Part shown: positions 9,713 to 21,936 of the stretch, in pieces
Layout of the letters: each line of letters starts with the position of its first letter
Numbering within the stretch: position 1 is the stretch's first letter
NCBI RefSeq assembly: GCF_009753715.1
Contig: NZ_WQMS01000001.1
Span: 124,001 to 188,000, forward strand
DNA: 64,000 nt
Direction of reading: 5' to 3'
Origin: Sphingomonas horti
GTDB lineage: Bacteria; Pseudomonadota; Alphaproteobacteria; Sphingomonadales; Sphingomonadaceae
The notes under the pieces: model-generated
What the model was told of the DNA's origin: nothing
Databases searched by the model: none
Seen by the model: the letters and a program-made list of their open reading frames with translations, nothing else
Program-made: the position numbers and the translations under genes

Positions 9713-11135
9713 CCTCGCCCCCGCGCTGCTGCTGGCCGGCTGCTCGATGGCGCCCGACTACGCGCGCCCGGCGATCGCCGCGCCCGCGGCCTACAAGGAA
9801 GCGCCGGCCGGCTGGGTCGCCGCAGCGCCGCTCGACGCCGCCCCGCGCGGCGCCTGGTGGTCGATGTTCGGCGACCCCATGCTCGACGATCTCGAGGCGC
9901 GAATCGAAGGGGCGAGCCCGACTCTCGCCGCCGCCGTCGCCCGCTACGACGCCGCGCGCGCGGCGGCCGGCGAAGCTGCTGCGGACTTGTACCCGACCGT
10001 CACCGCCTCGGCCGATCTGACCCGCGAGTTGACCTCCGCGCGCAGGCCCGGGGCGAGCGCCGCCGGCCGCTTCACTGATGCGAGCCTCGGCGCTGCGCTG
10101 AGCTATGAGTTCGACCTGTGGGGCCGCGTGCGCAACTCGGTCCGCGCCGCACGCGCCGAGGCGGATGCGAGCGGAGCCGATCTCGCCGCCGTCCGCCTGA
10201 GCCTGCACGCCGCGCTGGCCGACGCCTATCTGCGCCTTCGCGGCCTCGATGCCGAGGCGGCGCTGCTCCGCGCGACGGTCGATGCCTATGCGAAGGCGCT
10301 GGAGCTTACCGAGGCACGGCATGATGGCGGGGCGGCATCCGGTCTTGACGTCAATCGCGCCCAGACCCTGCTGTCGGACGCGCGCGCGCAGATCTCCGCC
10401 GTCGCCAATCGCCGCGCCGCGACCGAGCACGAGATCGCGGCGCTGGTCGGCACCACGCCGTCGGCGCTGTCGATCGCGCCGACCGCGGCTGGCGTCCTCG
10501 CCCCGCCTCCCGTTCCGGCCGAGGCGCCCGCCGCCTTGGTGCAGCGCCGACCGGACGTCGCCGCGGCGGAACGCCGGATCGCGGCGACGAACGCGCGGAT
10601 CGGCGTCGCCCGTGCCGCCTTCTTCCCCGACCTGACGCTGGGCCTCGCCGGCGGTTTCGAAAGCAGCCATGGCAGCCTGTTGAGCGCGCCGGCCGGCTTC
10701 TGGGCGCTGGGACCGATTTCGGCCGCGCTCGACCTGTTCGACGGTGGACGGCGTCAAGCCCGCGTGCGGCTGACGCGCGCGCAATATGACGAGGCGGCAG
10801 CAAGCTACCGCGAGGCGGTGCTCACCGCCTTCCGTGAAGTCGAGGACGCGCTCGCGGCGTCGCGTCTGCTCGCGGCGCAGGCCGTGGACCAGAACGCGGC
10901 GGCAACCGCGGCGGCACGGACGAGCGAACTCGCCCTCACTCGCTACCGCGAAGGCGCCGCCGACTATCTCGAAGTTGTGACCGCCCAGACGGCCGCGCTC
11001 GATGCCGAGCGCGCGGCGATCGGGGTGGGCACGGAGCGGATGCGCACCGCGGTGGCCCTCGTCCGCGCCCTGGGCGGCGGCTACGCAGACGCGTTGCCGG
11101 CAGACACGGCTATGTTACAGGCCAACAGCAAATAA
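9699..11135 (+). CDS. NodT-family outer-membrane efflux lipoprotein
   Basis: A 478-residue TolC/OprM-like outer-membrane factor forming the exit duct of the adjacent RND pump. From the GTG at 9699 it has a lipoprotein signal ending in LLLAGC with acylated Cys15, followed by two homologous helical repeats of the outer-membrane efflux domain (for example the Ala-rich segment around RPDVAAAERRIAATNARIGV). An ATG at 9660 would bury the lipobox behind 13 extra polar residues, so the GTG start is preferred. The family name rests on the lipobox and repeat pattern. Confidence 0.9.
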   Translation: MRAASLAPALLLAGCSMAPDYARPAIAAPAAYKEAPAGWVAAAPLDAAPRGAWWSMFGDPMLDDLEARIEGASPTLAAAVARYDAARAAAGEAAADLYPTVTASADLTRELTSARRPGASAAGRFTDASLGAALSYEFDLWGRVRNSVRAARAEADASGADLAAVRLSLHAALADAYLRLRGLDAEAALLRATVDAYAKALELTEARHDGGAASGLDVNRAQTLLSDARAQISAVANRRAATEHEIAALVGTTPSALSIAPTAAGVLAPPPVPAEAPAALVQRRPDVAAAERRIAATNARIGVARAAFFPDLTLGLAGGFESSHGSLLSAPAGFWALGPISAALDLFDGGRRQARVRLTRAQYDEAAASYREAVLTAFREVEDALAASRLLAAQAVDQNAAATAAARTSELALTRYREGAADYLEVVTAQTAALDAERAAIGVGTERMRTAVALVRALGGGYADALPADTAMLQANSK

Positions 11136-11148
11136 AGGGGAGCGATCG

Positions 11149-14100
11149 ATGCGGCGTCTGGGATTTTGGTTCGTCTGTGTTTCCGCGCTGGCGCTGTCGG
11201 TGGGCACCGCCCATGCGGCGGACAGCGACAAGCCGGCCGCGAAAGCCGAAGCGGCACCGCCACCGAAGGGCGAGGAAGCCTTCTTCACTGGGCTCAAGTG
11301 GCGAAACATCGGCCCCAATCGCGGCGGCCGCTCGATCGCGGTGGCCGGCAGCGTTGCCCGCCCGAACGAATATTATTTCGGCGCGGTCGGCGGCGGGCTG
11401 TGGAAGACGACCGACGGCGGCACGACCTGGAAGCCGGTCACCGACGGTCAGCTCGACAATTCCGCAGTCGGCGGCGTCGCGGTGTGCGAGGCCAATCCCG
11501 ACGTGGTTTACTTGACCACCGGCGAGACCGAGTTGCGCGGCAACATCATGCCCGGCGACGGCGTCTGGAAATCGACGGACGCCGGCAAAACTTGGAAGAA
11601 GATCGGCCTCACTGACGTCCAGAATTTCTCCCGCGTCCGCATCCATCCGAAGGATTGCGACACCGCCTATGTCGGCGGCTTCGGTCCCTATGGGACCGAG
11701 AGCGAGGCGCGCGGCGTCTACAAGACGACCGACGGCGGCAAGAGCTGGAAGAAGATCCTGTACCGCGATCCCCGCACCGGCGCGGTCGACATCTCGATTG
11801 ATCCCAACCATCCCGACACGCTCTATGCCGCTCTGTGGGAAGCTTGGCGCAAGCCCTGGGCGATGAGCTCGGGCGGGCCGGGCAGCGGCTTGTTCAAGAG
11901 CAGCGACGGCGGCGCGACCTGGACCGAGCTGACCCGCGCTCCGGGCATGCCGCAGAGCGGACCGATCGGGAAGATCGGCGTCAGCGTCTCGCCGGCCGAT
12001 GCCAACCGCGTGTACGCGATCGTCGAGCATGCCGATGGCGGCGTGTTCGTCTCCAGCGATGGCGGCGCGCATTGGGCGCGGACCAACGACAGCCGCGACC
12101 TGCGTCAGCGCGCATTCTATTATTCGCGCATCATCGCCGATCCGAAGCTGAAGGACCGCGTCTATGTGCTGAACGTCCAGTTCTTCCGCTCCGACGATGG
12201 CGGCAAGACGTTCAAGAAAAAGATCAAGGTGCCGCACGGCGACAATCACGACCTGTGGATCGCCGGCAACGACAACCAGCGGATGGTCCAGGGCAATGAC
12301 GGCGGCGCCAATGTCAGCGTCAATGCCGGCGAGAGCTGGACCGAGCAGGATTTCCCGACCGCCCAGATTTACCGGGTCACGATCAGCCACCACTTCCCTT
12401 ATTTCGTCTGCGGCGCGCAGCAGGACAACACGACCATCTGCGTCCCCTCGCGAGACTGGAAGTTCAAGAACGTGCTGGGCGGCCAATATGGCTTCGAAGT
12501 CGGCGGCGGCGAGAGCGGCTACATCGCGAACGACCCGCGCAACCCGAACATCTTCTACGCCGGCAGCTACGGCGGCCAGCTCGACCGCTTCGATTACGCG
12601 ACCGGCCAGACGCGCAGCATCAATGTTCGGCCGGACAATCCGATGGGCTATTCCGCGGGCGACATCGCCGAGCGGTTCCAATGGACCTATCCGATCGTGT
12701 TCGATCCGAAGGACCCGCAGACGCTCTACGTCGCCTCGCAGCATGTCTGGCGTACACGCAACGAAGGCCAGAGCTGGGAGCGGATCAGCCCCGACCTCAC
12801 CCGTCACGATCCGTCGACGCTGGGCCCGTCCGGCGGGCCGATCACGCTCGACCAGACCGGCGTCGAGACCTACGGCACGGTGTTCGCGCTCGCGCCGTCG
12901 CGCCTCGAAAAAGGCGTGATCTGGGCCGGCTCCGACGACGGCATGGTTCATGTCACGCGTGACGGCGGCGCGAACTGGGTCGACGTCACGCCGGCCGGGC
13001 TGCCGCCTTACCTGAAGATCACGACGATCGAGGATTCGCCGCACAAGCCCGGCACCGCCTATCTGACCGGCCACCGCTTCCTGCTGGGCGACTTCAAGCC
13101 CTATGTGCTGAAGACCAGCGACTATGGCCGCAGCTGGACTCCGATCAGCAAAGGCATTCCGGACGACGAGATCGCCCGCAGCATCCGCGAGGATCTGGTC
13201 CGCCCGGGCCTGCTCTATCTCGGCACCGAGCGGGGCGTCTGGGTGTCGCTCGACAATGGCGACCGTTGGCACAAATTGCAGCGCAACCTGCCCGCCGTGC
13301 AGGTCGCCGACCTGGCCGTCACCGATCACGACCTGGTGATCGGCACCCATGGCCGCTCCTTCTGGGTCATGGACAACATCGACGTGCTGCGTCAGGTCGA
13401 GCCCGGCAGCGACAAGCATGTGACGCTGTTCAAGCCGGCGCCCGCGGTGCGCGGCGTCGATGCCGGCGTCGCGGTCGACTATTTCCTGCCCAAGGCGCCG
13501 AAGAAGCTGAGCCTCGACATCATCGGCCCCGACGGCAAGCTCGTGCAGAGCTTCGCCGGCGGCGTGAAGGAGGAAACGAAGAAGGACGAGGGAGAAGACG
13601 AGGACGATAACGGGCCGAAGCCGGTCCCGACCGCGGACATGAAGCAGGGCCTCAATCGTTTCACCTGGAACATGCACTATCCGGGCTTCACCGAGTTTCC
13701 CGACATGATCCTGTGGACCAGCCGCAATCGCGGCATCCAGGCGGTGCCCGGCCGCTATACCGCCCGGCTGACCGTCGACGGCAAGGTGCAGGAGCAGGCG
13801 TTCGACATCCGCTCCGACCCGCGCGCCAAGGCCGATCCCGCCGACCTGCAGCGCCGGTTCGATTTCGCCAGCCGCATCTCGGCCCGCGTCAGCCAAGCGA
13901 ACCAGGCCGTGCTGCTGATCCGCGGCATCAAGCAGCAGACTGAGGTGGCAGCGAAGAAAGCGACCGACCCGGCGGTCAAGGGCGCGCTCTCGAGCTTCGA
14001 CGAGAAATTGAGCGCGGTCGAGGGCCGGATTTACCAGGTCCGCAATCGCAGCCGGCAGGACCCGCTCAATTACCCGATCATGCTCAACGACAAATTGGCC

Positions 14101-14357
14101 GGGCTGATCGGCACGGTCGAAAGCGCCGACGCGCCGCCGACCGAGCAGAGCGAACTGGTCTTCGCGGACCTCTCCGCCCGGCTCGACACCCAGCTGAAGG
14201 CGCTCGACCAGCTGCTCGATGCCGAGCTCGCGCCGCTGAACGCCCAGCTGAAGCGCGCCGGACTGAAGCCGGTCGAGCGCAAGGCGCTGCCTGCCCAGCC
14301 GGCGGGTACGTCGAAGCAGAGCGGGGGCGAGGAAGCCGAAGAGGAAGAGGCCGAACA

Positions 14358-14361
<4 letters not shown>
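11149..14361 (+). CDS. Secreted BNR/VPS10-like beta-propeller protein (annotated glycosyl hydrolase type)
   Basis: A 1070-residue exported protein. It has a signal peptide (residues 1-23, ending AHA) and many BNR/Asp-box repeats of the S-x-D-x-G-x-x-W type (TTDGGTTW, STDAGKTW, TTDGGKSW, SSDGGATW), which fold as beta-propellers as in sortilin-like and photosystem-assembly-like families. After about residue 780 there is a non-propeller domain with a very acidic linker near 810 and a Glu-rich tail. Such proteins are often named glycosyl hydrolases, but I see no catalytic signature. It has a clear ribosome-binding site (AAAGGGGAG), and its stop overlaps the M28 peptidase start by 4 bases (ATGA), suggesting a shared role in extracellular peptide handling. 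Confidence 0.85.
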
Positions 14362-16001
<1,640 letters not shown>

Positions 16002-16013
16002 CTTCGGCGCGGT

Positions 16014-16628
16014 TCAGCCGGGAAGGCGCGCGATCGTCACCATCCTGACCAGCTCCGACAGGCTGCGGGCGTGCATCTTCGCCATCACGTTCGCCCGATA
16101 GACCTCGACCGTGCGCGCGCTGATGTCGAGGTCGAACGCGATCACCTTGTTCGCATGTCCCTCGACCAGCCCGTCGAGCACTTCGCGCTCGCGCTGCGAC
16201 AGCGTCGCCAGCCGCTCGTTGACCAGCGCCCGCTCCTCGTCGGCCTGGGCGCGGTCGCTCTGCCGCGCCAGCGCCGTGCGGATCGCCGTCAGGATCGCGT
16301 CGTCGCTGAACGGCTTCTCGATGAAATCGGCGACGCCTTCCTTCATCGCCTGGATCGCCATCGGCACATCCGCGTGGCCGGTGATGACGATGATCGGGTC
16401 GCGCACGCCCAGTGCCTTCAATCGCCCGAGCAGCTCGATCCCGCTCATCTCCGGCATGCGGACATCGGTGACGATGCAGCCATGCGCCATGTCCGGCACA
16501 GCTTCCAGGAACTCCACGGCAGACGCGTAGGATCGGACCTGGAGGCCGGCGCAATCGATCAGGAACGCCAGCGACTGCCGCGCCGAATCGTCATCGTCGA
16601 TCACATGCACCACCGGCTCATTCGCCAT
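16014..16628 (-). CDS. fixJ: FixJ-type response regulator
   Basis: A 204-residue two-domain regulator. It has an N-terminal receiver domain (acidic cluster IDDDD at 10-14, phospho-acceptor Asp55 in VTDVRMPE, conserved Lys in EKPF) and a LuxR/FixJ helix-turn-helix at the C-terminus ([19 protein letters not shown] ... [17 protein letters not shown]). The ATG at 16628 is the natural start; an upstream extension reads through kinase-gene sequence. It overlaps the end of the fixL-like gene by 11 bases, so the two are co-translated. In rhizobia FixJ activates microaerobic genes; here the most obvious target is the divergent alternative oxidase. Confidence 0.9.
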   Translation of the reverse strand: MANEPVVHVIDDDDSARQSLAFLIDCAGLQVRSYASAVEFLEAVPDMAHGCIVTDVRMPEMSGIELLGRLKALGVRDPIIVITGHADVPMAIQAMKEGVADFIEKPFSDDAILTAIRTALARQSDRAQADEERALVNERLATLSQREREVLDGLVEGHANKVIAFDLDISARTVEVYRANVMAKMHARSLSELVRMVTIARLPG

Positions 16629-18126
16629 CGAAAAGTTCCTCCTTGCCCACGCTCGGCAGGGTGAAGCGAAACACCGCGCCCCCGCCCTTGTTTGGCTCGA
16701 CCCAGATCCGGCCGCCATGCGCTTCAATGATCGTGCGCGAAATGGAAAGCCCCACGCCCATGCCGGTGCGCTTCGTCGTCACGAACGGCTGGAACAACTG
16801 GTCGGCGACCTTCGGGCTGATCCCCGGCCCGGTATCGGCGACGCTGACCAGCGCCATCTCGTCGTCGGCCGGTGCGATCGTCACGATCAGGTCGCGCTGC
16901 GGGCAGCCGGCCATCGCATCGACGGCGTTGCGCATCAGGTTCAGCGCCACCTGCTGGATCTGCACCTTGTCGGCGAGCACGAGGTCGACGTCGGGGCTGA
17001 AGTCGAAGCGGACGCGGATGCCGTGCTCCTTCGCGCCGACCAGGGCGAGAGCGCTTGCTTCCTCGACCAGCTTGGGCAGGCTTTCGATGCTGCGTTCCGT
17101 TTCGCCGCGGGCGACGAAATCGCGCAGGCGGCGAATGATCTGCCCGGCCCGGAGCGCTTCGTCCGCGGCCTTGTCCACGGCATCGGCGATGCGCGCGTGC
17201 GGCGGCGCGTCGCGGTCGAGCAGCATCTTGCTGCCCTTCAGGTAATTGGCGATCGCGGACAAGGGCTGGTTCAGCTCGTGCGCCAGCGCCGAGGCCATTT
17301 CGCCGAGTGCCGTCAGCCGTGAGACATGGACCAGCTCCGACTGCAGTTCCTGCATCCGGGTCTCGGTCTGCTGCCGCTCGGTCAGGTCGCGCACGAACCC
17401 TGTGAAGAAACGCCCGTCCGCGCCACTCATCTCGCCGACCGCCAGTTCCATCGGGAAGGTCGAGCCGTCCTTGCGCTCGCCCACCACGACGCGTCCGATA
17501 CCGATGATCCGCCGCTCGCCGGTGCGATAGTAACGCTGCAGATAGCCGTCATGCGCCTCGCGATAAGGCGACGGCATCAGCATCTTGACGTTCCGCCCGG
17601 CCACTTCCTCGGCGGACCAGCCGAACAGCCGCTCGGCGGCATGGCTGAAGTCGCGGATCAACCCGGCTTCGTCGATCACGACCATCGCGTCGGGCACCGT
17701 CTCCAGGATCGAGCGGAGATGCGCCTCACGCTGGGCGATGCCGGCGTTCACCTCCTCGGTATATTGGCGCGCGCCGTGATAGCCCTCGCCGCCGACGGTC
17801 ACGGCGGTCCCGACCAGCAGGAAGACGGCGCCGCCGACCCAATTCCCGGTGCTGATCTGGCCGGACAGGGAGTCGATATATAGGCCGGCGCCCGCGCCCA
17901 GCGCCGTCGCGAACAGGCCGGGCCAGAGCCCCGACAGCGCCGCCGCGATCACCACTGCCGGCACGAAGAAGATATAGGTCGTGCTTTGTCCCAGCAGCCG
18001 TTCCAGCCCAAGTCGCGCCGCGAACCCGGCCGCAACGGCCGCGGCGGCGATCGCGCAGCCGAGCCACGGATCGATCCGGATCAGCAGCTTCGCAAGCAGG
18101 TCTCGTCGGGCCAGGCGCCAGTCCAT
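16618..18126 (-). CDS. fixL: FixL-type oxygen-sensing histidine kinase
   Basis: A 502-residue membrane kinase. An N-terminal DUF4118-like region with several membrane helices is followed by a PAS domain and a HisKA/HATPase core. The PAS domain keeps the FixL haem signature: the proximal His in YREAHDGYL and the distal-pocket Arg in RIIGIGRVV, then [16 protein letters not shown]. The H-box is [13 protein letters not shown] and the ATP domain has NAVDAM, DTGPGIS and GMGVGLS. I prefer the ATG at 18126, preceded by GAGGCGGGC. An upstream ATG at 18174 adds 16 residues and lacks a ribosome-binding site. Haem-bound oxygen should switch off kinase activity toward FixJ. Confidence 0.88.
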   Translation of the reverse strand: MDWRLARRDLLAKLLIRIDPWLGCAIAAAAVAAGFAARLGLERLLGQSTTYIFFVPAVVIAAALSGLWPGLFATALGAGAGLYIDSLSGQISTGNWVGGAVFLLVGTAVTVGGEGYHGARQYTEEVNAGIAQREAHLRSILETVPDAMVVIDEAGLIRDFSHAAERLFGWSAEEVAGRNVKMLMPSPYREAHDGYLQRYYRTGERRIIGIGRVVVGERKDGSTFPMELAVGEMSGADGRFFTGFVRDLTERQQTETRMQELQSELVHVSRLTALGEMASALAHELNQPLSAIANYLKGSKMLLDRDAPPHARIADAVDKAADEALRAGQIIRRLRDFVARGETERSIESLPKLVEEASALALVGAKEHGIRVRFDFSPDVDLVLADKVQIQQVALNLMRNAVDAMAGCPQRDLIVTIAPADDEMALVSVADTGPGISPKVADQLFQPFVTTKRTGMGVGLSISRTIIEAHGGRIWVEPNKGGGAVFRFTLPSVGKEELFDGE

Positions 18127-18174
18127 GCCCGCCTCATAGGGAGGCCGCACGGAAAGCGCGACCTCCGTGAACAT

Positions 18175-18278
18175 ACTTAGGGTGAAGACCCGAATTCCGG
18201 CTCCGCCCGCCCCCTCCTAATTCCGTGCCCAAGGCCCCGGGAGCGCTCGAAAAGCGCTGCCAGCACAGGAGTTAGGCC
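18175..18278. promoter_or_regulatory. Divergent control region between fixL and the alternative oxidase
   Basis: About 100 non-coding bases shared by two divergent units. TACTTAG at 18174-18180 differs at one position from the TACGTAG core reported for rhizobial FixJ sites. The heptamer AATTCCG occurs twice, about 30 bases apart. AGCGCT occurs twice at about 18243-18258. AGGAG precedes the oxidase ATG. No confident -35/-10 pair or FixK-type palindrome is visible. Control by FixJ is inferred from gene arrangement. Confidence 0.4.
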
Positions 18279-18968
18279 ATGACTGCACCGTTCATCGACG
18301 TGAGCATCCACCACGCGCCCAAGGGTCTGTCGGACCGCATCGCGTTCGGCTTCACCAAGGCGCTGCGCTGGTGCGCCGACACCTTCTTTGCGGAGCGCTA
18401 TGGGCACCGCGCGGTTGTGCTCGAAACCGTCGCGGCCGTGCCCGGCATGGTCGGCGCGACCATCAACCACCTTCACAGCCTCCGCCGGATGAAGGACGAT
18501 CGCGGCTGGATCCGTACGCTGATGGACGAAGCCGAAAACGAGCGAATGCACCTGATGACGTTCATCGAGGTCGCGCAACCGACCTGGTTCGAGCGCGCGG
18601 TGATCATCGGCGTGCAATGGGTCTTCTACCTGTTCTTCTTCGCCCTTTACCTGATCAGCCCGAAGACCGCGCACCGCGTCGTCGGCTATTTCGAGGAAGA
18701 GGCGGTGATCAGCTACACCCATTACCTTGCCGAGATCGACGAGGGGCGCTCGCCGAACGTGCCGGCGCCGTCGATCGCCAGGCGCTACTGGAACCTGCCG
18801 GATACGGCGACGCTGCGCGACGTGGTGCTGGTGGTGCGCGCCGACGAGGCCCATCACCGCGATGTCAATCACGGCTTCGCCAACGAGCTTGCCGGCCTGC
18901 CGCAGCGCGCAGTGGCGCCCTGCCCGCCGCACAACGAGCTCGCGCCGATGTGGCGCAAGGCCGCCTGA
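18279..18968 (+). CDS. aox: Alternative oxidase (cyanide-insensitive ubiquinol oxidase)
   Basis: A 229-residue di-iron membrane-associated quinol oxidase that reduces oxygen to water without pumping protons. The AOX signatures are present: [11 protein letters not shown] with Glu49, NERMHLMTF with Glu88 and His91, [13 protein letters not shown] with Glu139-141, and [12 protein letters not shown] with Glu190 and His193. The hydrophobic helix around 107-127 is the monotopic membrane contact. AOX is mainly known from plants, fungi and protists, with a limited set of alphaproteobacterial members. The gene is divergent from fixL/fixJ, followed by a strong hairpin and a receiver-only protein, suggesting oxygen-regulated respiration. 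Confidence 0.95.
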   Translation: MTAPFIDVSIHHAPKGLSDRIAFGFTKALRWCADTFFAERYGHRAVVLETVAAVPGMVGATINHLHSLRRMKDDRGWIRTLMDEAENERMHLMTFIEVAQPTWFERAVIIGVQWVFYLFFFALYLISPKTAHRVVGYFEEEAVISYTHYLAEIDEGRSPNVPAPSIARRYWNLPDTATLRDVVLVVRADEAHHRDVNHGFANELAGLPQRAVAPCPPHNELAPMWRKAA

Positions 18969-18977
18969 ACCAAAACC

Positions 18978-19003
18978 GGGGCGGCGCCTGCCTGCGCCGC
19001 CCC
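18978..19003. other. Strong GC hairpin between the oxidase and receiver genes
   Basis: A perfect 10-bp inverted repeat (GGGGCGGCGC at 18978-18987 and its complement at 18994-19003) with a 6-base loop. No T-run follows on the plus strand, so it is not a standard terminator for the oxidase. It may stabilise the mRNA 3' end or attenuate expression of the downstream receiver gene. Confidence 0.6.
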
Positions 19004-19023
19004 TCCTGGTGCCGGGGACGACG

Positions 19024-19404
19024 ATGAGCGACGCACGACGGATATTGTTGGTGGACGATGATCCGGCGGTCCGCGCAGCGCTGGCGTTTTCCCTCGAGCT
19101 GGACGGGTTCGTCGTCGAAAGCTTCGAGGACGGAGAGGCCTTGGCGCGGCGCCCGCCTCATCCGGACGATGCGTGCCTGGTGCTCGACTACCGGCTGCCC
19201 GGCATGAATGGTCTGGCGCTGCTGGGCCTGCTGCGCTCGCGCGGCGTTCGCCTCCCCGCCGTCCTCATCACCAGCAATCCCACCCGCAGCATCTGCAAGG
19301 CGGTCGCCGAGGCGGGGGCGGAGTTGATCGAAAAGCCGCTGCTCTGCGACGGTCTCAATCGTCGGATCAAGGCGCTGGTCGCCGGGGCCGCCTCCGCCGG
19401 ATAA
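19024..19404 (+). CDS. Single-domain receiver protein (FixJ/CheY-like)
   Basis: A 126-residue stand-alone receiver domain: acidic pocket LVDDDPAVR (Asp11-13), phospho-acceptor Asp55 in LVLDYRLPGMNG, Thr/Ser switch in VLITSN and conserved Lys in EKPLL. There is no output domain. It lies 55 bases after the alternative oxidase on the same strand and two genes from FixL/FixJ. It could act as a phosphate sink or modulator of the FixL-like kinase, as known for single-domain receivers such as FixT-like proteins. That role is inference; only the fold is visible. Confidence 0.85.
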   Translation: MSDARRILLVDDDPAVRAALAFSLELDGFVVESFEDGEALARRPPHPDDACLVLDYRLPGMNGLALLGLLRSRGVRLPAVLITSNPTRSICKAVAEAGAELIEKPLLCDGLNRRIKALVAGAASAG

Positions 19405-19548
19405 GCGCCGAACCGGCGACAGCCGGGCGCCGCGCACGCGCCTTCCAAGGCGCCATAGCTTGCCTCTATGGTTGGCCAAGTGCTTGTGATGGGACGCGCG
19501 GCGGCTGCGAGGGCTAGCCTGCGGCGTCACAACCGGGGATGATGGCTG

Positions 19549-21936
19549 ATGCTCGACCGCCGCTCGTTTCTGCTTGGCTCGGCCGCGACCCTGGCGGCTT
19601 TGTCGGCCGCCGGCGGCGCCGCAGCCGCGCTGCCCCCCGCCCGGCTCCGCCGCGTGGACGCGGCCGCGCTGTCGGCGCCGATCGAGATCGTCGACGATCC
19701 CTATGGCGTTCCCCACATCCGCGCCGGATCGATCCCGGACGCTTTTTTCGGCCAGGGCTATGTTGTCGCGCGCGACAGGCTGTTCCAGATCGACCTGTCG
19801 CATCGGCGTGAGATGGGCCGGCTGGCGGAAGCGTTCGGGCCCGAATTCGCGCCGCATGACGCGGTCGCGCGGCTGTTCCACTATCGCGGCGATCTGAAGG
19901 CGGAGCTCGCCGCCGTCCCGCCTAACATCCTGGCCTGCGCGCGCGCCTATGTCGCCGGCATCAACGCCCGCATCGACGAGGTGATGGACGATCCCGCTCA
20001 GCTACCGCTGGAATACCACATCCTGGGGGTGAGCCCGCTCAAATGGGACGTCGAGGACCTGGTGCTGGCGCGCAACGCCTCGATCGGCAACATGGACGAC
20101 GAGGTTCGGCGCGCGCGGCTTGCCGGCATGGGCTTGCTGGAGCTTGACGAAGTGGTCGCGCCGTTGCGGCCGGCCTGGCCGCTCGCCGTGCCGGACGGCC
20201 TCGACGCCGCCGCGGTGACCGAGACCGACCTGGGCGTGCTGCGGCTGGGGCGGCTGCCGTTCGGCGCGCTGGTTCCGAAGGACGATCCCGACGGTCCGCG
20301 CACCGACGCGACCGAGCGCGCCAACGCGGGCAGCAACGCCTGGACGGTCGGGCCACGGCGCACCGCGACCGGGCGGCCGATCCTCGCCAACGATCCGCAT
20401 CTGGGCATCGGCGGCTTCGGCCCGCGCCACGTCGCCCATCTTAGCGCGCCCGGCCTGGACGTGATCGGCGGCGGCGCGCCGGGCCTGCCGGGCATCATGC
20501 AGGGCCATACCGACCGCTTCGCGTTCGGCCGCACCAATTTCCATATCGACCAGGAAGACCTGTTCATCCTGGAGCTGCATCCGGAGGACCCGGAGCGCTA
20601 TCGCCACGACGGCGGATGGAAGCGCTTCGAACGCGTCGAGCTCTCCATTCCGGTCAAGGACGCCCCGCCCAAGGCCGTTACGCTGCGCTACGCGGTGCAG
20701 GGTCCGGTGGTCGCGCACGATCCCGCGAAGCGCCGGGCCAGTGCGGTCGCCACCATCGAGCTGCAGCCCGGCGGCAGCGGCGCCTTCGCGATGATCGCGA
20801 TCAACCTGGCGCGCGACTGGGCCAGCCTGCACGGGGCCGCGTTCCGCTTTCACCCGTCGCCGACCAATTTCCACTATGCCGATGTGGACGGCAACCATGG
20901 CTGGCAGGTGATCGGCTATGTTCCGGTGCGGCGCCGGGGCGAAGGGCTGATGCCGGTGCCCGGCGACGGCCGCTACGACTGGACCGGCATGCGCGACTTC
21001 CGCGCGCTGCCCAGCGAGTACAACCCGGCCAAGGGCTGGTTCGCCTCGGCCAACCAGAACAACCTGCCGCCGGACTGGCCGCGCGACCGCATCCCCGCTT
21101 TCTCGTTCCGCGATCCCTATCGTTACGAACGGGTCGCCAGCGTGCTGGCGGCACAGCCGAAGCACCGGCTGGCGGACAGTATCGCGCTCCAGCACGACAC
21201 CTTCTCCGAACCCGCGCGGCAGTTGATCGCGCTGCTTCCGAAAGGCGGATCGGCCGGCGCGGAACAGGCCATCGCGATGCTCCGCGGCTGGGACGCACGG
21301 CTGGACCGCGACAGCGGACCGGCGGCGCTGTTCGAGATCCTATGGCGCGAGCTCGGCACGCGCATGCTGGCGGCGATCGTGCCCGAGCGTGCCAAGGCGC
21401 TGGTCACGGAGATCGCGCCTTCCGTGCTGCTGGGGCTGCTGGAGCGGCCCGACGCCCGGCTCGGAGCCGCCCCGGCCAAGGCGCGCGACGCCCTGTTCGA
21501 CGCCGCCCTCGCCGCGGCCTGGCAGAGCGCGTCCGCGCAGCTCGGGCCCGATCCCGCCGCGTGGCGCTGGGGGGCGCTGCACCAGGTCCGTATCACCCAC
21601 CCGCTGGCGCGCATCCCGGCGATCGCCGCTGCCTTTCCGCCGATCGAGAGCGAGGGATCGGGCGGCGACTCCTACACCGTCATGGCGCGCTGGCTCCGCG
21701 ACGCGCCGGGCTGGCAGGTCAGCGGCGGCGCCAGCTATCTTCAGGTGATCGATGTCGGCGCCTGGGACAATTCGGTGATGCTGAACCTGCCGGGCCAGTC
21801 GAACGACCCGCGGTCGCCGCATTACAGCGACTTCTACCGGCCCTGGATTCGGGGCGAGATGCAGCCGATGCTGTTCAGCCGCGCCGCCGTCGACGCGCAC
21901 GTAACCGCCCGGACCGTCCTCCGCCCCGGACGCTGA
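19549..21936 (+). CDS. Penicillin acylase-family Ntn hydrolase
   Basis: A 795-residue precursor of the S45 family, which hydrolyses amide bonds of acylated amines such as beta-lactams or acyl-homoserine lactones. A twin-arginine leader (RRSFLLGSAATLAAL) predicts periplasmic export. The alpha-chain region is followed by the autocleavage site at Gly261/Ser262 (NAGSNAWTVGP), where Ser262 becomes the N-terminal nucleophile of the beta chain. Downstream residues such as NDPHL and FGRTNFHIDQEDLF fit the family. The true substrate cannot be read from the sequence; quorum-signal acylase activity is possible. It ends directly against the convergent serine hydrolase gene. Confidence 0.9.
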   Translation: MLDRRSFLLGSAATLAALSAAGGAAAALPPARLRRVDAAALSAPIEIVDDPYGVPHIRAGSIPDAFFGQGYVVARDRLFQIDLSHRREMGRLAEAFGPEFAPHDAVARLFHYRGDLKAELAAVPPNILACARAYVAGINARIDEVMDDPAQLPLEYHILGVSPLKWDVEDLVLARNASIGNMDDEVRRARLAGMGLLELDEVVAPLRPAWPLAVPDGLDAAAVTETDLGVLRLGRLPFGALVPKDDPDGPRTDATERANAGSNAWTVGPRRTATGRPILANDPHLGIGGFGPRHVAHLSAPGLDVIGGGAPGLPGIMQGHTDRFAFGRTNFHIDQEDLFILELHPEDPERYRHDGGWKRFERVELSIPVKDAPPKAVTLRYAVQGPVVAHDPAKRRASAVATIELQPGGSGAFAMIAINLARDWASLHGAAFRFHPSPTNFHYADVDGNHGWQVIGYVPVRRRGEGLMPVPGDGRYDWTGMRDFRALPSEYNPAKGWFASANQNNLPPDWPRDRIPAFSFRDPYRYERVASVLAAQPKHRLADSIALQHDTFSEPARQLIALLPKGGSAGAEQAIAMLRGWDARLDRDSGPAALFEILWRELGTRMLAAIVPERAKALVTEIAPSVLLGLLERPDARLGAAPAKARDALFDAALAAAWQSASAQLGPDPAAWRWGALHQVRITHPLARIPAIAAAFPPIESEGSGGDSYTVMARWLRDAPGWQVSGGASYLQVIDVGAWDNSVMLNLPGQSNDPRSPHYSDFYRPWIRGEMQPMLFSRAAVDAHVTARTVLRPGR

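Noticed and set aside
19478-19495. Sigma-54-like promoter upstream of the penicillin acylase gene
   Set aside because: TGGC is present, but the -12 element reads TTGT rather than TTGC and spacing is not convincing.
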